DNA of 41,252 bases from NCBI RefSeq assembly GCF_001647275.1, contig NZ_LRMM01000043.1, positions 1 to 41,252 of the forward strand, in the 5' to 3' direction. Numbering within the stretch: the first letter of the stretch is position 1; every line of letters starts with the position of its first letter. A program made the translations under genes and the position numbers. A model generated the notes under the pieces. That model did not search any database. It worked only from the letters and a program-made list of their open reading frames with translations, and was not told the origin of the DNA. Origin of the DNA: Rufibacter ruber. Lineage in GTDB: Bacteria; Bacteroidota; Bacteroidia; Cytophagales; Hymenobacteraceae. Below, piece after piece: positions 34,305-41,252 of the stretch.

Positions 34305-35399
34305 ATGGACTTTCAGCAACCATCAATGTGCGATTCTAAACGCACCAAATTAACGTCTTTTGATCCTAACGGAGTGGGGGAGGTGGGCAGCGGTCTCTTC
34401 GGGTTGCCCTTTACGGAGGAGGAGTCTGAGGTGGTGGTATTTCCAATTCCGTGGGAAGTCACCGTCTCTTACAACGCCGGTACCGCCCAGGGCCCTGCTG
34501 CCGTGCGGGACGCCTCGCCGCAGCTGGACCTGTTTGACCCTGAGCTGCAAAATGCCTGGCATCTGGGCATTCACATGCCAGAAGTGCCAGAAGAATGGGC
34601 GCAGGAGAGCAGACGCCTCCGGGAAAAGACAGAAGCCTATATTGGCTGGCTGGAAGGCAGCGTGCAAGGCACAGAAGAGCAGTTTCAGCAGACCATTAAG
34701 GAGGTGAACCAGAAAGGGGAGGAGCTGCTGCAGTGGTCTAAACAGGCCACCCTGGAGTACCTGGACAAAGGCAAGCTGGTGGGGGTTTTAGGAGGAGACC
34801 ACAGCACCCCCCTCGGTTTCATGCATGCCCTGGCCCAGAAGCATGAGGAGTTTGGCATTCTGCAGGTAGATGCCCATGCTGATCTGAGGAATGCGTATGA
34901 GGGCTTCACCTATTCGCACGCCTCCATCATGTTCAACGCCCTGAAGCTGCCGCAGGTGAAAAAGCTGGTGCAGGTGGGTATCAGAGACCTCTGCCAGGGC
35001 GAAGCGGAGCTGGTTGACCAAAGCAACGGCCGTATCACCACGTTCTATGACAGCAAAATCAAAACCAAGATGTACGAGGGCAACACCTGGCGCAAGCAAT
35101 GCAAGAAAATCATTGCGCAGCTGCCCCAGAAGGTGTACATCAGCTTTGACATTGACGGCTTAGACCCTAAGCTCTGCCCCGGCACCGGCACCCCTGTTCC
35201 CGGCGGCTTTGAGTTTGAGGAGGCGGTTTACCTGATCAAGGCACTGGTGAAGTCGGGCCGAGAAATCATTGGCTTTGACCTCTGCGAAGTGGCACCCGGT
35301 GACACCGAGTGGAACGGGAACGTAGGCGCGCGCCTGCTCTACAAACTCTGCAACTGGATGGCCGTATCTCAGGGGAGGCTGGTGGCTGACCACAAGTAA
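34305..35399 (+). CDS. agmatinase-like ureohydrolase
   Basis: This is an arginase/agmatinase-superfamily dimanganese hydrolase of 364 residues. Metal ligands are visible: H166 in GVLGGDHSTPLG, D189/H191/D193 in LQVDAHADLR, and D282/D284 in SFDIDGLDP. Its context right behind the speD-speE fusion (4-bp gap) argues for agmatine to putrescine plus urea. The same fold includes formimidoylglutamase and arginase, so the exact substrate is inferred from context. A charged helical insert lies at about residues 92-150. The start may be the ATG at 34305 or an internal ATG at 34326; the first seven codons carry no family sequence. Confidence 0.87.
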   Translation: MDFQQPSMCDSKRTKLTSFDPNGVGEVGSGLFGLPFTEEESEVVVFPIPWEVTVSYNAGTAQGPAAVRDASPQLDLFDPELQNAWHLGIHMPEVPEEWAQESRRLREKTEAYIGWLEGSVQGTEEQFQQTIKEVNQKGEELLQWSKQATLEYLDKGKLVGVLGGDHSTPLGFMHALAQKHEEFGILQVDAHADLRNAYEGFTYSHASIMFNALKLPQVKKLVQVGIRDLCQGEAELVDQSNGRITTFYDSKIKTKMYEGNTWRKQCKKIIAQLPQKVYISFDIDGLDPKLCPGTGTPVPGGFEFEEAVYLIKALVKSGREIIGFDLCEVAPGDTEWNGNVGARLLYKLCNWMAVSQGRLVADHK

Positions 35400-35407
35400 C
35401 CTGTTTT

Positions 35408-35639
35408 CCTGTTTTCGGCCTGTTTTTCAGCAATACTTCGGACAATTCTAAAAGGCAAAAAGAGGCTTTAGAGGCTATAAATGGGGTTTAAGTAATTATA
35501 TGTCAGTTAGGTATTTCCCAAAAGGGAGAAAAACCATTGGATGCTAAACCTGTACATGCCCTCAAACGCTACTAACGCACTTTTTCTACTCATCTAAACT
35601 GTCCGAAGTATTGTCAGAAAACAGGCCGAAAACAGGAAA
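35408..35639. repeat. dispersed hairpin repeat, copy 15, split by an insertion
   Basis: The left half is 35408-35430 (CCTGTTTTCGG, CCTGTTTT, TCAG) and the right half is 35614-35639 (TCAG, AAAACAGG, CCGAAAACAGG). Joined at one TCAG, they form a perfect 19-bp-arm palindrome. The gap holds a 183-bp MITE-like element. Confidence 0.9.
35431..35613. mobile_element. 183-bp MITE-like element in a hairpin-repeat loop
   Basis: The ends are inverted repeats: CAATACTTCGGACAATT at the left and its near-complement AACTGTCCGAAGTATTG at the right, with 14 bp perfect and then one mismatch. A direct duplication TCAG flanks the element (35427-35430 and 35614-35617). TCAG is the loop of the host hairpin, so removing the element and one TCAG restores a perfect family repeat. 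There is no coding capacity. The parent transposase is not in the window and the family is not assigned. Confidence 0.85.
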
Positions 35640-35669
35640 TTTCTACCATGCTTTAACTCAGATAAAACT

Positions 35670-36005
35670 ATGGGATTCATTTTAAAAATCATTCTAACCG
35701 GGATTGCCGCTCTCTTGCTGGCCAATTTTGTGCCGGGCATTCTGCTGGAAGGCATTGTGAGTGGTATTCTGCTGGCCCTGGTGCTGGCTATCCTGAACGC
35801 GGTGGTAAGGCCAATTCTAATCTTTCTTACCATACCGGTTACGTTTCTCACCTTGGGGCTGTTCCTGCTGGTGATTAACGCGATCATACTTTACTTGGCA
35901 GACTTTATCTTAGACGGCTTTTCGGTAGAAGGTTTCCTGAACGCCATCATCTTCAGCTTGATTCTGTCTGTGGTCACCTACATCATTGACTTGATCACCG
36001 GCTAA
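35670..36005 (+). CDS. phage-holin-4-like four-helix membrane protein
   Basis: This 111-residue, very hydrophobic protein has four predicted transmembrane helices (about 4-22, 28-50, 55-76 and 88-108). It matches the bacterial 'phage holin family 4' pattern, including the conserved ILNAVVRPILIFLTIPVTFLTLG loop. Despite the name, chromosomal members are usually not lysis proteins and their role is unknown. No phage genes are nearby. It is monocistronic, with a strong terminator at 36028-36056. The region just upstream holds the MITE-interrupted hairpin repeat. Confidence 0.82.
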   Translation: MGFILKIILTGIAALLLANFVPGILLEGIVSGILLALVLAILNAVVRPILIFLTIPVTFLTLGLFLLVINAIILYLADFILDGFSVEGFLNAIIFSLILSVVTYIIDLITG

Positions 36006-36027
36006 CTCCTGCTAGCAGGTATTGCCT

Positions 36028-36056
36028 TAGCCCGAAGTCATTCGGGCTATTTTTTT
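36028..36056 (+). terminator. terminator after the holin-like gene
   Basis: 9-bp arms TAGCCCGAA / TTCGGGCTA with loop GTCA and a run of seven T. Confidence 0.92.
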
Positions 36057-36189
36057 GCCCGCTACTTTCTCCCCACCGCTGCTTTCAAGAGGAAAAAGCC
36101 TTCAACCTCAGATCTGGTACTGCCAGCAGGGAAAACCCACCCGCGTCTAAGAGGGACTTATTTTAAGGAAAGGTTGCTAAGGAAATTAG

Positions 36190-36228
36190 CCGTTTTTGGC
36201 TTATTTTTGTGAAAACAGGTGAAAAATG
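36190..36228. repeat. dispersed hairpin repeat, copy 16 (degraded, at recQ start)
   Basis: CCGTTTTTGGCTTATTTTTGTG and AAAACAGGTGAAAAATGG. It is a weak match. Its end contains the recQ ATG. Confidence 0.5.
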
Positions 36229-38370
36229 GAAGTACGGGAAGCACGGGAAGTTCTGAAGCTATATTTTGGGTATGACCAGTTCCGGCCGGGGCAGGAGGAG
36301 ATAATCTCTCATGTACTGGCGAAACGGGACACGGTAGTGCTTATGCCAACGGGCGGCGGAAAATCTGTGTGCTACCAGGTGCCGGGGTTGGTAATGCCGG
36401 GAATAACGGTAGTGGTCTCCCCACTCATTGCCCTAATGAAAGACCAGGTGGAGGCGCTGCTGGGCAACGGTGTCAACGCGGCGTACCTCAACAGCTCGCA
36501 GTCTGCCAAAGAGCAGCAGCTGGTAGAGCAACAGTGTTACAACGGCCAGCTTAAAATGCTCTATGTCTCACCAGAGAAACTTTTGTCAGCGGGCTTTTTC
36601 TCCTTTCTGAAGAGTTTAAAAATAAACCTGTTCGCCATTGATGAGGCCCACTGTATCTCTGCCTGGGGGCATGACTTCCGGCCGGAGTACCTGCAGCTCA
36701 AGAACCTGAAGCTCCAGTTCCCGGAGGTACCGGTAATTGCGCTCACCGCCACGGCAGACAGGCTCACCCAGCGTGACATCCTGACGCAGCTGTACCTCCA
36801 GGACCCCAAAGTCTTCATCTCCTCTTTTGACCGCCCCAATATCTACCTGCAGGTGCAGCCGGGGCAGAAACGCATGGAGGCTATTCTTGATTTTCTGGAG
36901 CAGCGCCCTTTTCAGCCGGGCATCATTTACTGCCTGAGCCGTAAGGCCACTGAGAGCCTGGCCAATAAACTGAAGGAGAAAGGCTTCAACGCAGACTACT
37001 ACCACGCCGGCATGAGTGCCAGAGACAGGGAACGGGTGCAGGAGAAGTTTCTGCAGGACAACGTGCAGATCATGTGCGCCACCATTGCGTTTGGGATGGG
37101 GATTGACAAATCTAATGTGCGCTGGGTCATTCACTACAACCTGCCCAAGAACCTGGAGAGCTACTACCAGGAGATTGGCCGGGCGGGTAGGGACGGTGCC
37201 TCTGCCGAGGCGCTGCTGTTTTACAGTTTTGCAGATGTGATGACCCTGCGGGACATCATCAACCAGGGGGAGAACAAAGAGCAGGCCCTGGCGCATGCCA
37301 AGTTGGACCGGATGCAGCAGTTTGCCGAGAGCACCAGTTGCCGGCGCAAAACCCTCATGCACTATTTTGGGGAGGAATATCCCAAAGACTGCGGCAACTG
37401 TGATATCTGTGACAATCCCCCCACTTCGTTCAACGGCACGGAGTACGCGCAGAAGATTCTTTCGGCGGTAGCCAGAACCCAGGAGTCAGTGTCTGCCGCC
37501 CAGGTGGTAGATATATTGCGGGGCTCCCGAAACCAGCAGAGCCTGAGCCGGGGGTATGACAAACTCAAAACCTTTGGCGTGGGCCGTGACGTGGCTCCCC
37601 AGGACTGGCAGCGCTATATTCACCAGCTCATCAATCTGGGCATGTTAGACATTGCCTATGAGGAGCACGGCGCCCTTAAACTGAACAACGGGAGCAAGGA
37701 AGTGCTGTTCAACGGCAAAAATGTGGAGCTGGTGAAGTTCCAGCCGGTAGACCCCAAAGAGGAGAAGGAAAAGCGTCAGAAGAAATCCAGGAGTGCGGTG
37801 GAGAATGCCCTGTTTGAGCACTTGCGCCAGCTTAGGAAGGAACTGGCCAATGAACGGAGCATTCCGCCCTACGTGGTCTTCACAGATAATACCCTGCAGG
37901 AGATTGTGGAGCAGCGGCCTACCAATAAAATGGCGTTTCTGGCTATCTCTGGGGTGGCGCAGGCCAAGTATGAGCAGTACGGCGAGACTTTTATCAATGC
38001 CATCTTGAGTTTTCTGGCGCAGCAGGCAGAGCAGCAGCAGGCCCGCCTGAAGGGAACCACCCACCTGGTGACGTATGAGTTGTTACGGCAGGGCAAGACC
38101 CCGGAGCAGATCTCAGAACAACGGCAGGTGCAGCTCACCACTATTTTCTCACATCTGGCCACGCTTTACCAGCAGGGGTATGAGGTGGATCTGAAGCCTT
38201 ATCTCTCAGACTGGGAGTATTCACGGGTGCGGGAGGGCATTATTGCCACCAAGCAAACCGCGGCGCTGAAACCCATCTTTGAATATCTGGACGGCGAGGT
38301 AGACTATCTTAAAATTAGGCTGGGGATTGGCCGGTTCAACAAAGAAGAGGGCGCCCTGGCTAAAGCCTAA
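36226..38370 (+). CDS. recQ: RecQ ATP-dependent DNA helicase
   Basis: This 714-residue 3'-5' helicase works in recombination and fork repair. The N-terminal signature is FGYDQFRPGQEEII (motif 0). Walker A is LMPTGGGKSVCYQ, the DEAH box AIDEAHCISAWGHDFRPEY, then ALTATA, and motif VI is YYQEIGRAGRDG. The RecQ zinc domain has four Cys (SCRRKTLMHYFGEE...CGNCDICD). RQC winged helix and HRDC domains follow, plus a C-terminal helix-turn-helix-like extension (LLRQGKTPEQISEQRQVQLTTIFSHLATL), as in the longer RecQ proteins of the phylum. The ATG at 36226 lies within a degraded copy of the dispersed hairpin, so the repeat may contribute the leader. Confidence 0.96.
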   Translation: MEVREAREVLKLYFGYDQFRPGQEEIISHVLAKRDTVVLMPTGGGKSVCYQVPGLVMPGITVVVSPLIALMKDQVEALLGNGVNAAYLNSSQSAKEQQLVEQQCYNGQLKMLYVSPEKLLSAGFFSFLKSLKINLFAIDEAHCISAWGHDFRPEYLQLKNLKLQFPEVPVIALTATADRLTQRDILTQLYLQDPKVFISSFDRPNIYLQVQPGQKRMEAILDFLEQRPFQPGIIYCLSRKATESLANKLKEKGFNADYYHAGMSARDRERVQEKFLQDNVQIMCATIAFGMGIDKSNVRWVIHYNLPKNLESYYQEIGRAGRDGASAEALLFYSFADVMTLRDIINQGENKEQALAHAKLDRMQQFAESTSCRRKTLMHYFGEEYPKDCGNCDICDNPPTSFNGTEYAQKILSAVARTQESVSAAQVVDILRGSRNQQSLSRGYDKLKTFGVGRDVAPQDWQRYIHQLINLGMLDIAYEEHGALKLNNGSKEVLFNGKNVELVKFQPVDPKEEKEKRQKKSRSAVENALFEHLRQLRKELANERSIPPYVVFTDNTLQEIVEQRPTNKMAFLAISGVAQAKYEQYGETFINAILSFLAQQAEQQQARLKGTTHLVTYELLRQGKTPEQISEQRQVQLTTIFSHLATLYQQGYEVDLKPYLSDWEYSRVREGIIATKQTAALKPIFEYLDGEVDYLKIRLGIGRFNKEEGALAKA

Positions 38371-38533
38371 CGAAAGAACAGCGGGCTATAGATAAGCTTT
38401 TCAGGTATGGGCACGCCCTGCTTCTCTGGAATTTTAGAGGTCTTCCTGCAGAATTTATAAAACAGCAGAAGCTGAACAGGGTTTCTCCTTTACGAATCCA
38501 AGAGCTTGAAAGGGTAAAAGTGTAGGCTGGTGT

Positions 38534-38579
38534 TTCCTGTTTCTGGGCTGTTTTTCAGAAAATAACCCGGAAACAGGAA
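38534..38579. repeat. dispersed hairpin repeat, copy 17
   Basis: TTCCTGTTTCTGGGCTGTTTT on the left; AAAATAACCCGGAAACAGGAA on the right, with loop TCAG. It is in the gap after recQ. Confidence 0.8.
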
Positions 38580-38753
38580 GCCGTTTCAACCTTAAGGTAC
38601 CTCTTGCGGCGCACGCCTAGGTAAAATCAATAAACTCCTAACAGCTTTACAGTAGGGATGACGGTTCTGGCCACAGGCAGAAATAGCTTCACCTACTTAG
38701 GGTATTCCCTTTACTGAAAGCCCCTTTCAAAGAGATCAGAAGTGAGTGCTGGA

Positions 38754-38795
38754 TTCTGTTTTCGCTGTTTTTCAGAAAACAGGCCGAAAACAGAA
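38754..38795. repeat. dispersed hairpin repeat, copy 18
   Basis: TTCTGTTTTCGCTGTTTTTCAG and AAAACAGGCCGAAAACAGAA. It is just beyond the terminator of the S8 protease gene. Confidence 0.85.
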
Positions 38796-38823
38796 AGGTT
38801 CTTTAACAGAAACCTATTAACGC

Positions 38824-38857
38824 GAAAAGGCCCCTCTACTGGTAGAGGGGCCTTTTC
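38824..38857 (-). terminator. terminator after the S8 protease gene
   Basis: Perfect 15-bp arms GAAAAGGCCCCTCTA / TAGAGGGGCCTTTTC with loop CTGG, 18 bp after the stop on the minus strand. Confidence 0.9.
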
Positions 38858-38874
38858 TGTGGGGGATATGTTAA

Positions 38875-40071
38875 TTATTTAAGGGCGATTGGATCGGCTT
38901 TGCCGTCTGGGTCACCTACAACTGTACCTTGGGAATTCACTCTGCCGCCGTTCAAGGCTAAGATACCGGCAACGTGCGGAGCGGCAAAGGAAGTACCGTT
39001 TCCGTTGGCGTAAGTGCCGTTTTTGCTGGTAGATCTGATGGCAGTGCCAGGGGCCGCAAACTTAACGGAAGTACCGAAGTTAGAGGTGGAGTTGAATTTA
39101 CCGTATGAGTCCATGTTAGACACTACGTACACATTAGGCGCCACTACACGGGCAGGAGAATCATTCTTGCAGTCAATGTAGCTGTTACCGGCCGCAATGG
39201 CTATGTAGATGCCTCTGGCTGCTGTCTTCTTCACTAGATCATCTAACAAGGTAGAGCCGTCTACTCTTAGGCTCATGTTCACCACATCACCTGGCTTTCC
39301 GTTTTTGTACACATGGTTCAACGCAGAGTAAATGCGGGTCAAAGTCCCGTAACCAGTGTCATCAAACACACGCAGGGCTACAATGGTGGCATTGGCGGCT
39401 ACGCCTACCACGCCAATGTTATTGTTCTTGGCGCCAATGATACCGGCAACGCCGGTTCCGTGGCCGTAGCCGTCTTCTACAGACGTAACGCCAGAGATAA
39501 AGGACTTGCTGCGGGCAACGTCCACATTCAGATCAGGGTGGTCAGTGTCTACGCCTGAGTCAATAACCCAAACTGTCTTACCGGTGCCGTCTCCATATCC
39601 CACCCGGGCAACGCCCCATGGAATTTCTTGGGTTGACGTGGTAGTTGTGGTGGTGGTGGTAGTAGAGGAAGTAGAAGTGGTTGAATTGGTAGTAGTTTTA
39701 AGTGGCTTACCGAGCATAACAGCTTGCTCCGGTTCAATGTAGGCAACATCTTTATCAGCTTTCAAGGCTTCCACCTCTTCACGGGACAATGAGCCGGCAA
39801 AACCGTCTGAGGCACCGTCAAAAACCTGCTTAATTCTTTCGCGCTTAATGCGGTGTGCACCCAGCACGCGCTCTCTGAGGCTTTCGCTGCTGGTACTGCC
39901 ATCTTTCAGGACCACAATGTATTTGCCTGCCACGGCAGAGGAGGTAGCCGTTGGCTCAGAAGGAGTGGGAACAGCTTCTTCTAATATTTCGTCCTTTTGG
40001 CAACCCGCCATGGTAAACACAGATGCAAGCGCGAAGAACGACACTGCTTTCTTGAACTTTCCTGATTTCAT
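38875..40071 (-). CDS. S8 subtilisin-like serine protease, lipoprotein with Thr/Ser tract
   Basis: This 398-residue exported protease starts MKSGKFKKAVSFFALASVFTMAGC, a lipoprotein signal with Cys24. An I9-type inhibitory propeptide follows at about 48-118 (GKYIVVLKDG...VAYIEPEQAV). The peptidase S8 domain follows from about 152: D171 in VWVIDSGVDTDHPDL, H204 in GYGHGTGVAG, oxyanion N295 in AAGN and S361 in NGTSFAAPHVAG. Between propeptide and catalytic domain lies an almost pure Thr/Ser tract (residues about 126-148, nine Thr in a row) encoded by a low-complexity stretch near 39630-39700. Such a linker is unusual at this point, where autoprocessing is expected. It is monocistronic, with a perfect 15-bp-arm terminator at 38824-38857. 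Confidence 0.93.
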   Translation of the reverse strand: MKSGKFKKAVSFFALASVFTMAGCQKDEILEEAVPTPSEPTATSSAVAGKYIVVLKDGSTSSESLRERVLGAHRIKRERIKQVFDGASDGFAGSLSREEVEALKADKDVAYIEPEQAVMLGKPLKTTTNSTTSTSSTTTTTTTTTSTQEIPWGVARVGYGDGTGKTVWVIDSGVDTDHPDLNVDVARSKSFISGVTSVEDGYGHGTGVAGIIGAKNNNIGVVGVAANATIVALRVFDDTGYGTLTRIYSALNHVYKNGKPGDVVNMSLRVDGSTLLDDLVKKTAARGIYIAIAAGNSYIDCKNDSPARVVAPNVYVVSNMDSYGKFNSTSNFGTSVKFAAPGTAIRSTSKNGTYANGNGTSFAAPHVAGILALNGGRVNSQGTVVGDPDGKADPIALK

Positions 40072-40428
40072 ATACTAAATTTTAATAGTTAAAGAAAAAG
40101 CATGGATAAAAGAAGGATTTGAAACCACTTCCTTATTTGTCTCGTAACCGCCCCTTTTCAGTAATGGTTCAATATGGACTGAAATAAAACTGATTTATTT
40201 CTGAAGTGATTTATAGCCTATTTGCTCTTTAATTCAGGTATATAGCACTATATAGATGCTTCTATCCCTTTAAAAATCTACTCAACCTTGCCCTATTAGG
40301 AGGAGAGGGCGGGGCTGCAGGGAATTGTCTAACTAGGAAAAATTTTATTTTAAATGAATGCCAAAATATTTAGTTTCGTGCTAAAGAATTAGTATTTTTA
40401 CTAATCATTACCTATAGACTACTTGATC
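40072..40428. other. 357-bp divergent A/T-rich regulatory region
   Basis: It lies between the divergent S8 protease and XRE/S24 genes. It is A/T-rich, as expected for two promoters, and includes the 40388-40405 palindrome. No gene is seen. Confidence 0.6.
40388..40405. promoter_or_regulatory. palindrome before XRE/S24 gene, possible autoregulatory operator
   Basis: Perfect 7-bp arms ATTAGTA / TACTAAT with a TTTT spacer, 23 bp before the ATG. A weak promoter match (TAGTTTCG at 40371-40378) lies just upstream, so binding would block transcription. HTH_XRE dimers often bind such sites; binding here is inference. Confidence 0.4.
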
Positions 40429-41190
40429 ATGCTTAGCACGAACCTTAAATATTTACGAAAACAGCACAACCTCACCCAAGTTCAGCTGGCAGAGAAGCTG
40501 GAGATAAAGCGTTCCCTGATTGGGGCGTATGAAGAAGGCAGGGCTGAGCCTAAACTGGTAACCCTGGTGAAAATGGGCCAGGTGTTCAACCTGCCGGTAG
40601 ATGATTTGATCAGCCCTGACCTGCCCAACGCCCTTCAATCTGGTTCGTCTAAGAACAAATCAAATGTGCGGGTGCTGTCTATTACGGTTGACTCCCAGGA
40701 CCGGGAGAATATTGAGCTGGTACCGTACAAGGCCAGTGCCGGGTATCTGAACGGCTACTCTGACCCAGAATTCATGGAGGAGCTGCCAAAGTTCAGATTA
40801 CCCATGATCCAGGGCCCTGGCACATACCGCGCCTTTGAGATCAAGGGGGACTCCATGCTGCCCATTCCTTCAGGAACGGTCATTGTGGGCCGCTATGTGG
40901 AGCGTTGGCAGGAGATTAAAGACGGAACCCCCTGCATTGTGGTAAGTCTGCAGGAAGGAATCGTGTTCAAGAGAATCTATCAGCAGGAGAAACATACTGC
41001 ACTGAGACTGCACTCAGACAACCCCATTTATGAGCCGTATGAGGTGAAACTGGAAGATGTGGTAGAGCTGTGGGAGGCAAAAGCCTATATCAGTACGTCT
41101 TTCCCTATGGCGGAAATCTCTCTGGACAAGCTTACCTCGCTGGTGTTGGATCTGCAGCAGGAGGTGAAAAAACTTAAAGTCACCAAGTAA
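40429..41190 (+). CDS. XRE/LexA-like transcriptional regulator with S24 peptidase fold
   Basis: This 253-residue regulator resembles phage CI/LexA. An N-terminal HTH_XRE (about 3-60) contains LRKQHNLTQVQLAEKLEIKRSLIGAYEEGRAEP. An S24 peptidase domain follows (about 97-225), with a potential cleavage Ala104-Gly105 in KASAGYLNG, nucleophile S142 in IKGDSMLPI and general base K181 in GIVFKRIY. The C terminus is a short coiled coil (VLDLQQEVKKLK). The catalytic pair appears intact, so RecA-stimulated self-cleavage is possible but not shown. I start at ATG 40429; a TTG lies two codons upstream. A perfect palindrome at 40388-40405, directly upstream, may be its own operator. This XRE-S24 type is common in Bacteroidota. 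Confidence 0.9.
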   Translation: MLSTNLKYLRKQHNLTQVQLAEKLEIKRSLIGAYEEGRAEPKLVTLVKMGQVFNLPVDDLISPDLPNALQSGSSKNKSNVRVLSITVDSQDRENIELVPYKASAGYLNGYSDPEFMEELPKFRLPMIQGPGTYRAFEIKGDSMLPIPSGTVIVGRYVERWQEIKDGTPCIVVSLQEGIVFKRIYQQEKHTALRLHSDNPIYEPYEVKLEDVVELWEAKAYISTSFPMAEISLDKLTSLVLDLQQEVKKLKVTK

Positions 41191-41220
41191 GTCACACCTT
41201 TGTATATAGTAGTACACCCC

Positions 41221-41252
41221 TCTGTTTTGGGGCTGTTTTTTGAAAAACAGCC
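41221..41252. repeat. dispersed hairpin repeat, copy 19 (cut by window edge)
   Basis: TCTGTTTTGGGGCTGTTTT and the start of the right arm AAAAACAGCC. The remainder lies beyond the window. It is 30 bp after the XRE/S24 gene. Confidence 0.85.

Larger units (their letters stand above)
38371..38874. other. 504-bp geneless region with two hairpin copies
   Basis: It lies between the convergent recQ and S8 protease genes. It holds hairpin copies 17 and 18 and the protease terminator. Nothing else is seen. Confidence 0.6.

Noticed and set aside
35670-36005. Phage holin as evidence of a prophage
   Set aside because: No phage structural, integrase or lysis genes are near; this membrane family is common on chromosomes.
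1-41252. Dispersed hairpins taken as ordinary intrinsic terminators
   Set aside because: They lack a U-tract after the outer stem, occur also before starts and inside egtB, and several genes have a separate strong terminator nearby.

Overview
The window looks like chromosomal DNA of a Bacteroidota bacterium, most likely order Cytophagales and close to Hymenobacteraceae (Rufibacter/Pontibacter-like). This is inferred from gene content: a CarboxypepD-type TonB receptor, an OmpA protein with thrombospondin type-3 repeats, a DUF3276 (PUR-like) protein, a lipoprotein DPP III, an XRE/S24 regulator, A/T-rich leaders without clear Shine-Dalgarno sites, and a promoter fitting the TTTG/TAnnTTTG pattern. 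I see no rRNA, tRNA, CRISPR array, prophage or intact insertion sequence.

Layout. 40-4154 (minus): possible metal-uptake operon of a small Cys-rich membrane protein, a TonB receptor and a BNR/sialidase-like lipoprotein. 4314-13576: Mpo1-like protein, DPP III, DinB protein, OmpA/TSP3 protein, YchF, DUF3276, RlpA and DUF58. 13577-14523: a geneless stretch with a cluster of tight hairpins. 14524-16843 (minus): ergothioneine pair egtB-egtD, with egtB broken at a hairpin repeat. 16921-22006: menC, a sirtuin, topA and a frameshifted sixA. 22128-32815 (plus): a ParA-like ATPase followed by a chemosensory operon (receptor, cheW, cheY, cheB, cheA, cheC). 33018-35399: a speD-speE fusion and an agmatinase-like ureohydrolase. 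35670-41190: holin-like membrane protein, recQ, a subtilisin-like lipoprotein and an XRE/S24 regulator.

The most striking system is the chemosensory operon. Its receptor has 1818 residues and no membrane segment. It is built from 14 units of exactly 92 residues, each a HAMP plus a HAMP-like linker, and 12 of these are near-identical. They lead into a conserved methyl-accepting signalling domain. A solitary ParA ATPase lies directly upstream. The CheB has lost the phospho-acceptor Asp of its receiver domain, CheC keeps both phosphatase motifs, and no cheR is in the window. This suggests a cytoplasmic, possibly ParA-positioned signalling array with non-canonical adaptation. A role in surface motility or another output is inference.

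A second theme is a dispersed hairpin repeat of about 40-46 bp. There are 19 full, partial or degraded copies, about one per 2 kb and nearly all between genes. One copy sits inside egtB at the point where its reading frame breaks. Another has been split in its loop by a 183-bp element with terminal inverted repeats and a 4-bp target duplication, which looks like a MITE.
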